Shown here piece by piece: positions 1-8,473 of a DNA stretch of 64,000 bases. The stretch is from contig CAIPYE010000015.1 of the NCBI GenBank assembly GCA_903869265.1, positions 372,001-436,000 on the forward strand. The letters are read 5' to 3'. A model generated the notes under the pieces. That model had not been told where the DNA came from, made no database searches, and worked only from the letters and a program-made list of their open reading frames with translations. Source of the DNA: an uncultured delta proteobacterium. Lineage in GTDB: Bacteria > Desulfobacterota > Desulfobulbia > Desulfobulbales > Desulfurivibrionaceae. The position numbers and the translations under genes were made by a program. The first letter of the stretch is position 1; each line of letters opens with the position of its first letter.

Positions 1-2
1 GC

Positions 3-287
3 AAGAAAGTACTGCTGTACAGCGTGCTCATTGTCACGGTGGTCGGGGCTTGGTCGGTATTCGGGCCGTACGGGGTCTTGAAATATTACGGGGTGACCAA
101 GGAACTCAACGAGATCCTGGCTCAGAATGAACAGTTGCGCGAGGCCAATACCGCGCTGAAACAGGAAATCAACAAGTTGAAACACGACCCGGTCTATTTG
201 GAAGACGTGGCGCGGCGGCAATTCGGCCTCATTAAAAAGAATGAGGTTATCTACGAATTTCCCGAGAAAAAGAAGCGGCACGAATAA
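3..287 (+). CDS. ftsB: FtsB/DivIC-like septum formation initiator (5' partial)
   Basis: Small bitopic cell-division protein of the FtsB/DivIC family, which links early and late divisome proteins in the inner membrane. The frame is open to the window edge, so the true start is probably upstream; the first internal candidate is a GTG at 24. Visible parts are a hydrophobic segment (LIVTVVGAWSVFG), a coiled coil rich in Glu, Asn and Leu (about residues 25-55 of the GTG form), and a C-terminal VYLEDVARRQFGLIKKNEV stretch typical of the family. It is the only + strand gene here before rpsB. FtsL-like proteins are related, but the C-terminal motif favours FtsB/DivIC. Confidence 0.85.
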   Translation, partial: KKVLLYSVLIVTVVGAWSVFGPYGVLKYYGVTKELNEILAQNEQLREANTALKQEINKLKHDPVYLEDVARRQFGLIKKNEVIYEFPEKKKRHE

Positions 288-418
288 CTAACGGGCTCGC
301 AAAAAAGGAAAAAGGCCACAGGTCCGCAACAGAAATCGAAGAGTTACCCAGCAATAACCGTTGTAATCGCGTTTTGTTGCGATTTCAACAATAAGCCCGA
401 CCTCCTCTCCCCAGTATT

Positions 419-994
419 TTACTCCGCCATATCCTGCACAATCCACTGCGCCGCCGCATAGAGATCATCCGCCACATGGGTCGGTTGCACCTGTTGCGCC
501 GGGCCAATGTACTCGTAATCCCCCCGGCCATAGCCGGTGAGCACCAAAACCCCCTTGGCCTGCACCGCCGCCGCCGCCTTGAGATCCGACCAGCGGTCTC
601 CCACCACATAAGAGCGTCCAAGGTCCAGATCAAGCTCCGCCGCCGCCCGAAGAAAAAGCCCCGGCTTTGGTTTCCGGCAGTCGCAAGCAAGACGGAAGCG
701 CTCTTCCTTGGCCTCGGGATGATGGGGGCAGTAGTAAATGCCATTCACCTGGGCTCCACCCTCGGCCAGCGCCCCGTTCATCTTGGCATGCACCTCTCCG
801 ATCAGGCTCTCGGGGAAATAGCCCCGGGCAAGGCCGGACTGGTTACTGACCACCACCACCGGAATCCCCTGTTCGTTAAGCAAACGGATACCCGCCGCAG
901 CCCCTGGCAGCATGACAAAGCGGGAGATGTGGTTGATGTAGCCCATCTGCTCGTTGATGGTGCCATCCCTGTCGAGAAACACGGCCGGTCGCAT
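419..994 (-). CDS. gmhB: D-glycero-D-manno-heptose 1,7-bisphosphate 7-phosphatase
   Basis: HAD-superfamily phosphatase of the ADP-heptose pathway, removing the C7 phosphate from heptose 1,7-bisphosphate in the cytoplasm for LPS inner-core synthesis. The nucleophile motif FLDRDGTINE lies at residues 6-15, motif II at VSNQSG, a Cys/His zinc loop at CPHHPEA and CDCRKPKPG, and the acidic motif at VVGDRWSD. The 191-residue length is normal for GmhB. It starts 4 bases after the stop of waaF on the same strand, so the two form a heptose assembly and transfer operon. Histidinol-phosphatases share the fold, but the zinc loop and the neighbour support GmhB. Confidence 0.93.
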   Translation of the reverse strand: MRPAVFLDRDGTINEQMGYINHISRFVMLPGAAAGIRLLNEQGIPVVVVSNQSGLARGYFPESLIGEVHAKMNGALAEGGAQVNGIYYCPHHPEAKEERFRLACDCRKPKPGLFLRAAAELDLDLGRSYVVGDRWSDLKAAAAVQAKGVLVLTGYGRGDYEYIGPAQQVQPTHVADDLYAAAQWIVQDMAE

Positions 995-998
995 AGTC

Positions 999-2048
999 TC
1001 ATCCCTCCTCGGTTTTCAGAAGTCTACAGGTTGCCGCGTACACCTCATCCACCCCGATCTCCAACATGCAGGCAAAATCGTTCGAAGGGCAATGGGTTTT
1101 CAGGCACGGGCTACAGGGCAGATTCTTGTTCACCACCTCCACCCTGGGAGAGAACGGCCCGGTGGCCACGCTGTCGGTGGAGCCGAATATGGCGACCAGC
1201 GGCGTTTTCTGGGCGGCAGCCACATGCATCAGCCCCGAATCGTTGGTGACAAAGGCATCGCACATCCCGATCAGGGCCATGGCCTGGGCCAGGGTGGTCT
1301 TGCCCGTGAGATCATGCACCTGCCCCACCGCTGCCGCCCCAATCTCCGCCGCAGCCTCGGTATCGGCGGTTGTGCCGAAAACCAACAAGGTCGCCCCCAA
1401 TTCCTCGGCCAGACGCTTGGCCAGCCCGGCATACCGCTCCGCTGGCCACCGCTTGGCCGGGCCGTAGGCTGCGCCGGGATTTAAGCCAACCACCGGCCTG
1501 CCCGCCTTGGCGGCGAGAAAGTCCCTGGCCCAGGCCATGGCGGAATCCGGCAGGGCAAGAAACAGCTCCTGAGGGGCGCACACCAAACCAAGGTCCTTGA
1601 GCATCTCCTGGTAATAATAGACCTGATGCCGCTCCCGGGTGCTTTTCCGAATGGCAATCCCATGACTCAACAGCAGACCGCGACCATCCCGCCGGTATCC
1701 GGCCCGAACCGGTATCCCGGCAATCAGCACCAGCAAGGCGGCAGAAAAGGCATTCTGCAACAAAATGGCCAGATCAAACCGCTGAGCGGCAAGCTCCCGC
1801 CCCAGACGCCACATCCCGGCCACCCCCTTATGCCTGCCTTTTTTCTCATAGAGCATGACCCGGTCCACATGGGGGCTGGCTGTGAAGATATCCGCCACCC
1901 AAGGATAGGCCAGGATGGTTATTTCGGCAGCGGGGAAATTCTCCCTGATGGTCCGCACCGCCGGGGTGGTCATGATGGCGTCGCCGATCCAGTTGGTCGA
2001 GCGGATCAGAATCTTTTTGGGCCAAAGCTGGCTGATTGTTTTTGTCAT
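999..2048 (-). CDS. waaF: ADP-heptose:LPS heptosyltransferase II
   Basis: GT9-family glycosyltransferase that adds the second heptose to the LPS inner core at the cytoplasmic face of the inner membrane. The N-terminal ILIRSTNWIGDAIMTTPA stretch is the acceptor-side signature of WaaF. GLNPGAAYGPAKRWP and the later VTNDSGLMHVAAA and ALFGSTD-like segments form the ADP-heptose binding side. The length of 349 residues is standard. An AGGAACAGGT sequence precedes the ATG. It is the first gene of the waaF-gmhB pair and diverges from rpsB. WaaC/WaaQ paralogues are possible, but the N-terminal motif is the WaaF form. Confidence 0.92.
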   Translation of the reverse strand: MTKTISQLWPKKILIRSTNWIGDAIMTTPAVRTIRENFPAAEITILAYPWVADIFTASPHVDRVMLYEKKGRHKGVAGMWRLGRELAAQRFDLAILLQNAFSAALLVLIAGIPVRAGYRRDGRGLLLSHGIAIRKSTRERHQVYYYQEMLKDLGLVCAPQELFLALPDSAMAWARDFLAAKAGRPVVGLNPGAAYGPAKRWPAERYAGLAKRLAEELGATLLVFGTTADTEAAAEIGAAAVGQVHDLTGKTTLAQAMALIGMCDAFVTNDSGLMHVAAAQKTPLVAIFGSTDSVATGPFSPRVEVVNKNLPCSPCLKTHCPSNDFACMLEIGVDEVYAATCRLLKTEEG

Positions 2049-2471
2049 ACCTGTTCCTGGGATGTATTGCCTGAAGTGAAGATGGGACCTTTGCTTTTTT
2101 TCCCAGAGGCGTCAAGTTTTTTTCTCGACTCAACCATCGACTTTATCCCATTCTGGCCCAAGCCATCTGATACAGGCCATTTCTCTCTCGCTTGATCCGC
2201 ATTGAAAAAAACAACCAACGCCCCTCTTCTTCCTTGCAAAAAATCGCCACTGGTGTTACAAAATTCGGGTTCAAAAATAATCACACCCCTGAAAATGTTC
2301 CTCTGGTGCCCATAATCGGGTTGGAGCGATGGGGTGGAAGCCAAGCCGTTGTTCAATAATAACTGTAACGTTTGACAGGTCGTGATCGGCATAAGTAGCC
2401 GTAACGAAATGGCAAAAAATGTAACAGTTATTTCGTAACGGCTACTAAACCAAAACCAAAGGAGAAGTACC
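2049..2471. other. Divergent intergenic region, waaF / rpsB
   Basis: No convincing gene. A 142-residue minus-strand open frame spans it, but it overlaps the rpsB leader, has no recognisable domain and lacks a good ribosome-binding site. The region should hold the divergent promoters of the LPS pair and of the rpsB operon. A TTGACA occurs at 2372-2377, but no good -10 hexamer follows at 16-18 bases. The right end contains four GTAAC motifs and an inverted repeat, listed separately. Confidence 0.6.
2395..2445 (+). promoter_or_regulatory. 16-bp inverted repeat in the rpsB leader
   Basis: GTAGCCGTAACGAAAT (2395-2410) and ATTTCGTAACGGCTAC (2430-2445) are inverted copies with one mismatch, separated by a 19-base AT-rich loop. 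The right arm ends 26 bases before the rpsB ATG, upstream of its AAAGGAG site. Four GTAAC elements lie at 2365, 2401, 2421 and 2435. In RNA the arms would form a stable stem; in DNA this could be a dimeric operator. No T-run follows, so it is not a simple terminator. The function is inferred only from its position. Confidence 0.5.
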
Positions 2472-3227
2472 ATGTCTTACGTTACCATGAAGGAAATGCT
2501 GGAAGCCGGCATGCATTTTGGCCATCAGACCCGTGGCTGGAACCCGAAAATGAAGCCGTACATCTACGGCGCCCGCAACAAGATATACATCATCAATCTT
2601 GACAAGACCCTGCCGCTTTTCAACAAGGCGTACGAATTTATTGCCAAGACCGCAGCCAAGGGCGGCACCGTGCTTTTTGTCGGCACCAAACGCCAGGGCC
2701 AGGACATCATCAAGGAAGAAGCCGAGCGTTGCGGCATGTACTATATCAACAACCGTTGGCTGGGCGGCATGCTGACCAACCACCAGACCATCAAGAACAG
2801 TGTTGACAAGCTGAAGAAATTCGAAGCCATGCAGGAAGACGGCACCATCAACCATTACCATAAGAAAGAAGCCCTCCAGATCCAGAAAGACGCAGTCAAG
2901 CTGGACCGCAACCTGGGCGGCATCAAGAACATGAAAGGGCTGCCAGCAGCCATTTTCCTCATTGATCCGAAACGGGAAAAGATCGCCATCGAAGAGGCCA
3001 ACCGCCTCGGCATCCCCGTGGTCGCCCTGATCGATACCAACTGTGACCCCAAGGGCATCGATTATCTGATCCCCGGCAACGACGACGCCATCCGCGCCAT
3101 CAAGCTGATCGCCTCAAAAATGGCGGATGCCGTTTTGAGCGGCCAGGAAAAACTTGCCGTAGTCCATCAGGCTGCCACCGATAAGGACATCGAAGCCAAG
3201 GCCGTGGCCGCAAAAGGCGACGAATAA
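2472..3227 (+). CDS. rpsB: 30S ribosomal protein S2
   Basis: Small-subunit protein at the head/body junction of the 30S ribosome. The N-terminus [20 protein letters not shown] and the following [15 protein letters not shown] are S2 signatures, as are [18 protein letters not shown] and [15 protein letters not shown]. The C-terminal half has [19 protein letters not shown] and [14 protein letters not shown]. At 251 residues the length is normal. An AAAGGAGAAG sequence lies just upstream of the ATG. It opens the conserved rpsB-tsf-pyrH-frr cluster, and an inverted repeat in its leader may regulate it. Confidence 0.99.
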   Translation: MSYVTMKEMLEAGMHFGHQTRGWNPKMKPYIYGARNKIYIINLDKTLPLFNKAYEFIAKTAAKGGTVLFVGTKRQGQDIIKEEAERCGMYYINNRWLGGMLTNHQTIKNSVDKLKKFEAMQEDGTINHYHKKEALQIQKDAVKLDRNLGGIKNMKGLPAAIFLIDPKREKIAIEEANRLGIPVVALIDTNCDPKGIDYLIPGNDDAIRAIKLIASKMADAVLSGQEKLAVVHQAATDKDIEAKAVAAKGDE

Positions 3228-3247
3228 CCTGCCTCTCTAAAAAGCGC

Positions 3248-3277
3248 CCCGGCTGAACTCTTCTGAGCCCAGCCGGG
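3248..3277 (+). terminator. Hairpin between rpsB and tsf (attenuator-like)
   Basis: CCCGGCTG (3248-3255) pairs perfectly with CAGCCGGG (3270-3277) across a 14-base loop, 21 bases after the rpsB stop. There is no T-run, so it is not a canonical terminator. It may cause partial termination or RNA processing that sets the S2 to EF-Ts ratio. That role is inference. Confidence 0.4.
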
Positions 3278-3330
3278 AACTTCCCCTCCAGAGACGCTTC
3301 CAGATTATACGAGAAAATGAAGGTAGAATC

Positions 3331-4200
3331 GTGAATATTACAAGTCAGATGGTAAAAGAACTCCGCGACAAAACCAACGCGGGCATGATGGATTGCAAAA
3401 AAGCCCTGACCGAGACCAGTGGCGACATGGAAAAGGCCATTGATCTGCTCCGGCAAAAAGGCTTGGCTGTTGCCCAAAAACGTGCTGGCCGGGCAACCAG
3501 CGAAGGGTTGGTGGAGACATACATCCAAGCCGACGGCAAACTGGGCGTGATGGTCGAGATAAACTGCGAAACCGATTTTGTCGCCAAGAGTGACGCTTTT
3601 ATCGAGTTTGCCAAAAATGTCGCTGTGCATGTGGCAGAATCCACGCCCGCTTCCCCTGCCGACCTCCTAGAGCAGAAATTCGTTAAAAACCCCGCCCTCT
3701 CCATTCAGGACATGCTCAACGAACTGATAGCCAAGCTGGGCGAGAACATCGGCGTTAAACGCTTTGCCAAATTCAACGAAGGCGTGAGCGAAACCTACAT
3801 CCATGCCGGCGGCAAGCTGGGCGTCATGGTCGAGATATCCTGCAAGAACGACTCGGTTGCCAAGAGCGCCGATTTCATCGAGTTCGCCAAGAATATCTGC
3901 ATGCATATAGCCGCAGCCAATCCTGTTTCCATCAGCCGCGAAGAGGTCCCTGCGGACCTGGCGGAACGTGAGCGCAACATCTTCATCCAGCAGGCCATCG
4001 ATTCCGGCAAGCCGGCAAACATCGCCGAGAAGATGGTGGGCGGCAAGATGGACCGTTTCTTCGCCGAAAGCTGCCTCCTGGAGCAGAAATTCGTCAAGAA
4101 CCCCGACATCTCGATCCAAGATCTGCTCAAGGAAATGACGGGCAAGCTTGGCGAAAACATCACCATCAAACGCTTTGCCCGTTTTCAGGTTGGCGCATAA
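3331..4200 (+). CDS. tsf: Elongation factor Ts, long form with internal repeat
   Basis: GDP/GTP exchange factor for EF-Tu. It starts with GTG; the UBA-like N-terminal domain is MVKELRDKTNAGMMDCKKAL, the EF-Tu-binding helix motif is CETDFVAKSDAF (residues 79-90), and the length is 289 residues. Residues 62-148 and 153-286 are clearly two copies of one core: ETYIQADGKLGVMVEI versus ETYIHAGGKLGVMVEI, and LLEQKFVKNPALSIQD versus LLEQKFVKNPDISIQD. Copy 1 lacks a segment of about 45 residues present in copy 2 (201-247). In copy 2 the TDFV core has become NDSV. The gene follows rpsB as usual. Long-form EF-Ts is normally pseudo-symmetric, but the similarity here is much stronger than in E. coli. Confidence 0.98.
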   Translation: MNITSQMVKELRDKTNAGMMDCKKALTETSGDMEKAIDLLRQKGLAVAQKRAGRATSEGLVETYIQADGKLGVMVEINCETDFVAKSDAFIEFAKNVAVHVAESTPASPADLLEQKFVKNPALSIQDMLNELIAKLGENIGVKRFAKFNEGVSETYIHAGGKLGVMVEISCKNDSVAKSADFIEFAKNICMHIAAANPVSISREEVPADLAERERNIFIQQAIDSGKPANIAEKMVGGKMDRFFAESCLLEQKFVKNPDISIQDLLKEMTGKLGENITIKRFARFQVGA

Positions 4201-4233
4201 CGCTGTTTTACCAAGGCACCGGATGAGCTGACC

Positions 4234-4962
4234 GTGACCAAAGCCAAATATTCAAGAGTTCTCCTGAAACTGAGCGGCGAAGCCCTTATGGGCGACGCCG
4301 CTTTCGGCATCAGCACCAAGGTGCTTGATTATCTTGCCGCAGAGATCCAGACCCTTATAGACCTCAAGGTGGAAACCAGCCTGGTCATCGGCGCGGGCAA
4401 CATCTTCCGGGGGGTGTCCGGCGCCTCTGCCGGGATGAACCGGACCGCCGCCGACAACATGGGCATGTTGGCCACGGTTATCAATGCTCTGGCCCTGCGG
4501 GACGCCCTGGAAAGAAACGGTATCCCAGCCAGAGTTCTCTCCGCCATCCCCATGCTCACAGTCTGCGAACCCTATTCCCAACAAAAGGCGGTACACCATC
4601 TCCGTAAAGGTCGGGTGGTGATCTTCGGGGCAGGCACCGCCAACCCATACTTCACCACCGATACAGCCGCCGTGCTCCGCGGCCTGGAAATCAATGCCGA
4701 CCTGGTCTGCAAGGCCACCAGGGTCGATGGCGTTTATGACAAGGACCCTCTCAAGCACAAGGAGGCGGTCAAGTTTTCCAGTCTCAGCTTCAGGGAGGTT
4801 CTCCAGCGACGCCTCAAGGTCATGGATTCAGCGGCAATCTCTTTGGCCATGGACAACAACACCTCCATCATGGTTTTCGACATGAATATCTCCGGCAATA
4901 TGAAGAGGGCCATCTGCGGCGAACAGATCGGCACGTTGATACAGGGAGAGGACAATGAATGA
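4234..4962 (+). CDS. pyrH: UMP kinase
   Basis: Amino-acid-kinase-fold enzyme phosphorylating UMP to UDP, usually hexameric and regulated by GTP and UTP. Signatures are RVLLKLSGEALMG near the N-terminus, VIGAGNIFRG, and NRTAADNMGMLATVINALAL. GRVVIFGAGTANPYFTTDTA and ATRVDGVYDKDP follow in the C-terminal half. The length of 242 residues is standard. A GTG start is used. It lies 33 bases after tsf, and its 3' end overlaps the frr start by 8 bases, indicating translational coupling in the rpsB-tsf-pyrH-frr block. Confidence 0.98.
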   Translation: MTKAKYSRVLLKLSGEALMGDAAFGISTKVLDYLAAEIQTLIDLKVETSLVIGAGNIFRGVSGASAGMNRTAADNMGMLATVINALALRDALERNGIPARVLSAIPMLTVCEPYSQQKAVHHLRKGRVVIFGAGTANPYFTTDTAAVLRGLEINADLVCKATRVDGVYDKDPLKHKEAVKFSSLSFREVLQRRLKVMDSAAISLAMDNNTSIMVFDMNISGNMKRAICGEQIGTLIQGEDNE

Positions 4963-5509
4963 GATTATCGATGGACTGAGCGAAAAAATGACGGCAAACA
5001 TCGAGGCCTTCAAGCGCGATCTCACCAAGATCAGGACAGGTCGGGCCACCACCGCCCTGCTTGACGGGGTAAAGGTAATGGCCTACGGTTCGCCGCTACC
5101 GCTCAATCAGGTCGGCGCCGTAACCATCCCGGAAAGCAGAATGCTGGTTATCCAGCCCTGGGACGCCAAGCTCCTTCCTGCCATCGAAAAGGCCATCTTC
5201 TCCTCGGACCTGGATCTCAACCCCTCGAACGACGGCAAGATGATCCGGATCAGCATCCCCCAACTCACCGAAGAGCGGCGCAAGGAGTTGGTGAAAAGCG
5301 TCAAGAAGATCAGCGAGGAGCACCGGGTGGCCGTTCGCAATCTGCGGCGCGAAGCCATCGATGTCCTGAAAAAGCAGAAGAACAACAAGGAAATCCCGGA
5401 AGACGACTTTTTCAGGATGCAGGAAGAGGCCCAACACGCCACCGACAGGTTCATCAAGCAGATCGATGAGATCATGGCTGAAAAAGAAAAAGAGGTCATG
5501 GCGGTTTGA
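4955..5509 (+). CDS. frr: Ribosome recycling factor
   Basis: Splits post-termination 70S ribosomes together with EF-G. The 184-residue protein has the expected long three-helix domain I, with the N-terminal segment LTKIRTGRATTALLDGVKV. The domain II beta region is NQVGAVTIPESRMLVIQPWD. The closing helices are ISIPQLTEERRKELVK and VRNLRREAIDVLKK. GGGAGAGGACA in the 3' end of pyrH supplies the ribosome-binding site, and the start lies inside pyrH. Confidence 0.98.
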   Translation: MNEIIDGLSEKMTANIEAFKRDLTKIRTGRATTALLDGVKVMAYGSPLPLNQVGAVTIPESRMLVIQPWDAKLLPAIEKAIFSSDLDLNPSNDGKMIRISIPQLTEERRKELVKSVKKISEEHRVAVRNLRREAIDVLKKQKNNKEIPEDDFFRMQEEAQHATDRFIKQIDEIMAEKEKEVMAV

Positions 5510-5582
5510 ATCTTTACGACCTGCCCTCCCTTGCTTCAACCGGTTGCAAGCTGTAATCTGCTGAAATTGAGACAACGTCCCC

Positions 5583-6329
5583 ATGCCCAAGCTTGATACC
5601 GCAGCCCTGCCCCGTCATATCGCCATCATCATGGATGGCAATGGCCGCTGGGCCGAGCAGCAGGGCAAACCCCGCATCATGGGCCACCGGGCCGGAGTCA
5701 AATCCGTGCAGAATATTGTCCGTGCCGCCCGGGAACTTGGCATCGGCGTGCTTACCCTGTACGCTTTTTCCACGGAAAACTGGAAACGCCCGCCCCTTGA
5801 GGTGCAGGCCCTCATGGGACTGCTCAAGACCTTTCTGGAAAGCGAGCTGACCACCATGGTCCGCAACAATGTGAGCCTGCGCTGCCTGGGCCAAAAAGAC
5901 CGCATCCCCCCGGAAGTCCGTAAGATTATGGACCGGGTGATACAAGAAACCGCAGGCAACACGGGGCTGGTCCTCAATCTCGCCTTGAGCTACGGCGGCA
6001 GGAGTGAAATCACCCAGGCCGTGCAGGTGATTGCTAAAAAATGCGTGGATGGGACTCTGAGCCCCGAGGCCATTGACCAGGCCTTACTGGAACAGCACCT
6101 GTACACCGCCGGGTTGCCGGACCCGGACCTGATGATCCGCACCGGCGGAGAAACCAGGCTGAGCAATTTCCTTCTCTGGCAGGCCTCCTATGCGGAGCTC
6201 TATTTCACGGAGATTCTCTGGCCGGATTTCAGAAAAAAGGACCTGCTGACCGCCATTCTGGACTTTCAAAAACGGCAGCGGCGTTTTGGCAAAACAGGCG
6301 AACAGGCGCAACAGCCGCACGACCATTGA
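5583..6329 (+). CDS. uppS: Isoprenyl (undecaprenyl) diphosphate synthase
   Basis: Cis-prenyltransferase that elongates FPP to the C55 lipid carrier for peptidoglycan, LPS and other glycans. The catalytic IMDGNGRWAEQQG at residues 16-28 contains the Asp that binds the isopentenyl substrate. GHRAGV, LYAFSTENWKRP and the C-terminal DLMIRTGGETRLSNFLLWQ are the other diagnostic blocks. At 248 residues the length is normal. It is followed closely by cdsA, dxr and rseP, the usual lipid and envelope continuation of the rpsB cluster. A His-rich tail (QQPHDH) is not conserved in the family. Confidence 0.97.
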   Translation: MPKLDTAALPRHIAIIMDGNGRWAEQQGKPRIMGHRAGVKSVQNIVRAARELGIGVLTLYAFSTENWKRPPLEVQALMGLLKTFLESELTTMVRNNVSLRCLGQKDRIPPEVRKIMDRVIQETAGNTGLVLNLALSYGGRSEITQAVQVIAKKCVDGTLSPEAIDQALLEQHLYTAGLPDPDLMIRTGGETRLSNFLLWQASYAELYFTEILWPDFRKKDLLTAILDFQKRQRRFGKTGEQAQQPHDH

Positions 6330-6366
6330 TCATAGGCCGCAGAAATGAGCTTATGACAGGACCAGC

Positions 6367-7173
6367 ATGAAACGACTCATTACCGGTGTTATGGCAAGCG
6401 CGGCTTGGCTGCTCCTTCTTTTTCTGGGGCCGTTTCCGCTATTCTGGCTGGTCATCACCGCCCTGGCCGGTGTGGCGCTGTCCGAGTACCTGACCATTGT
6501 CCTACCCAGCCTCAGCAAGGGGGCAAGACCGCCCTTCATCCTCTTCGGCCTGTTGCCCCTGGTTGGTGCCTATTCCGGCGAAGCCACCGGCCTGCTCTGC
6601 GGCCTTACCCTTGCCCTGGTTGCCCTGCTGCTGTACACCCTTTTCCGTTACGCCAGCTTTGCCCAGCCCTACGACATTATCAGCCGGGGAGGCTTTGGCT
6701 ACCTCTACCTGGGCCTATGCACCGCTTATTTGGTGCTGCTCATGGCCCTGCCGCAAGGCCGTGCCTGGCTGCTGCTGCTTACCGCCATCACCGCCGCCTC
6801 AGATACCGCCGCCTTTTACACCGGCAGCAAATTCGGCAGGCACAAAGTCTGCCCCGCCATCAGCCCCGGCAAAACCTGGGAAGGCTTTGCGGGCGGCTTG
6901 GTCGGCAGCCTTGGCGCGGCCCTGCTTGTCCGGCACTTTTTTCTGCCCGAGCAAGGTCTGGTCTGGATCTGCTTCATCGTTCTCCTGCTGGGCTGCCTCG
7001 GCGCAGCCGGGGATCTTTCGGAATCGGTCATCAAGCGGGCCTTTGGGGTAAAGGATTCCGGCAGCCTCCTGCCAGGACACGGCGGATTGCTGGACCGCAT
7101 CGACTCCCTACTGCTCACCGCGCCGGTGCTCTATTACCTGCTGTATCTTCAAACAGGACTGTGCTTACCGTGA
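6367..7173 (+). CDS. cdsA: Phosphatidate cytidylyltransferase
   Basis: Integral inner-membrane enzyme forming CDP-diacylglycerol from phosphatidic acid and CTP, the branch point to all phospholipids. The 268 residues form about seven hydrophobic segments. The C-terminal signature GDLSESVIKRAFGVKDSG, followed by LLPGHGGLLDRIDSL, carries the catalytic Asp residues and marks the CdsA family. PGKTWEGFAGG occurs at about residue 160. The gene lies 37 bases after uppS, consistent with one transcript. Confidence 0.97.
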   Translation: MKRLITGVMASAAWLLLLFLGPFPLFWLVITALAGVALSEYLTIVLPSLSKGARPPFILFGLLPLVGAYSGEATGLLCGLTLALVALLLYTLFRYASFAQPYDIISRGGFGYLYLGLCTAYLVLLMALPQGRAWLLLLTAITAASDTAAFYTGSKFGRHKVCPAISPGKTWEGFAGGLVGSLGAALLVRHFFLPEQGLVWICFIVLLLGCLGAAGDLSESVIKRAFGVKDSGSLLPGHGGLLDRIDSLLLTAPVLYYLLYLQTGLCLP

Positions 7174-7229
7174 ACCATGCGGTTGCAAGCCCCTGCTGAA
7201 AACCATTTTTCAAGAGAACAGAATACCCC

Positions 7230-8465
7230 ATGAAAAATATCTCCCTGCTTGGCTCAACCGGCTCAATCGGCCGCAATGTTTTGGAGGTTGTCCGCCAGTT
7301 TCCCGGCCATTTCCGCATTGTGGGGCTGGCCGCCGGCGCCAATGGCCGCCTGCTGCGCGAGCAGATCGAGGCCTTCAATCCGGAAATAGTCTCTATCGGC
7401 AACGCAAAACTGGCAGGCGAACTGGCCCAAAGTCTGCCCCCCGGCTGGTCTGAAAAAATACTGATCGGCAAGGAAGGCAATGTCGCCGTTGCCTCTCTCC
7501 CCAGCGCAGACACGGTTGTCTCCGCCATCGTCGGCGCCGCCGGGCTCACCCCCACCATGGCCGCCATCGAAGCCGGAAAAAACATCGCCCTGGCCAACAA
7601 AGAAACCCTGGTCATGGCCGGGCACCTGGTCATGGAGGCAGTAAAACGGAGGAAAGTAACCCTGCTGCCCATTGACAGCGAACACAGCGCCATTGCCCAG
7701 GCGCTGGAGGCCGGAAAAAAAGCGGATGTCAGCAAGCTTATCCTCACTGCCTCCGGCGGACCGTTCCGCAATCTTGCCGACCGTGATCTCTGGGCAGTCA
7801 CCCCGGAACAGGCTTTGAATCATCCCAACTGGGACATGGGCAGAAAAATCTCCATCGACTCCGCCACCCTGATGAACAAAGGGTTGGAGGTCATCGAGGC
7901 CCGCTGGCTTTTTGATATCGAGGTCGAGGATATCGAAGTGCTCATCCACCCGCAGAGCATCGTCCATTCCATGGTGGAATACGTTGACGGCTCGGTGGTC
8001 GCCCAACTGGGGGTGCCGGACATGCGCATCCCCATTGCCTATGCCCTGTCCTACCCGGAACGTCTGCGGATGAATCTGCCGCGCCTCAACCTGGCGCAGG
8101 CATCGGACTTGAGTTTTTCCCGCCCGGATTTTGAAAAATTTCCCGCCCTGAAACTCGCCTATCAGGTGTGCAAACGGGGCGGCAGCCTGCCTGCCGTGCT
8201 CAATGGTGCCAACGAAGTAGCGGTTGATGCCTTTCTCGCTGGCACCATCCGTTTTCCGGAAATCGCCCTGGTGGTTGCGGAAACAGTAAGCCGGTTGCCC
8301 AGGGAAGAGGCCGCCAGTCTGACCGCAGTCCTTGACGCCGACCTTGCCGCCCGGATGCAGGCGGCTTCCATCATTGAAGCCCTGCGTATGCAAACCCAGC
8401 AGCGCCTTGGCAAAGACGTTCTCAGTCCGGAGCTGCCGCCCGGACACACAACCTTAACCATTTAA
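7230..8465 (+). CDS. dxr: 1-deoxy-D-xylulose 5-phosphate reductoisomerase
   Basis: Second enzyme of the MEP isoprenoid pathway, converting DXP to MEP with NADPH and a divalent metal. The N-terminal Rossmann motif is [27 protein letters not shown] and [11 protein letters not shown] carry metal and substrate ligands, and [10 protein letters not shown] is the flexible loop region. [20 protein letters not shown] and [15 protein letters not shown] complete the active site. The length of 411 residues is slightly above the E. coli enzyme. A probable ispE fragment at the right edge of the window belongs to the same pathway. Confidence 0.98.
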   Translation: MKNISLLGSTGSIGRNVLEVVRQFPGHFRIVGLAAGANGRLLREQIEAFNPEIVSIGNAKLAGELAQSLPPGWSEKILIGKEGNVAVASLPSADTVVSAIVGAAGLTPTMAAIEAGKNIALANKETLVMAGHLVMEAVKRRKVTLLPIDSEHSAIAQALEAGKKADVSKLILTASGGPFRNLADRDLWAVTPEQALNHPNWDMGRKISIDSATLMNKGLEVIEARWLFDIEVEDIEVLIHPQSIVHSMVEYVDGSVVAQLGVPDMRIPIAYALSYPERLRMNLPRLNLAQASDLSFSRPDFEKFPALKLAYQVCKRGGSLPAVLNGANEVAVDAFLAGTIRFPEIALVVAETVSRLPREEAASLTAVLDADLAARMQAASIIEALRMQTQQRLGKDVLSPELPPGHTTLTI

Positions 8466-8473
8466 AAGAGACT

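Noticed and set aside
2045-2473. 142-residue minus-strand open frame before waaF
   Set aside because: It spans the rpsB regulatory region, has no domain, no strong ribosome-binding site and a composition unlike its neighbours.
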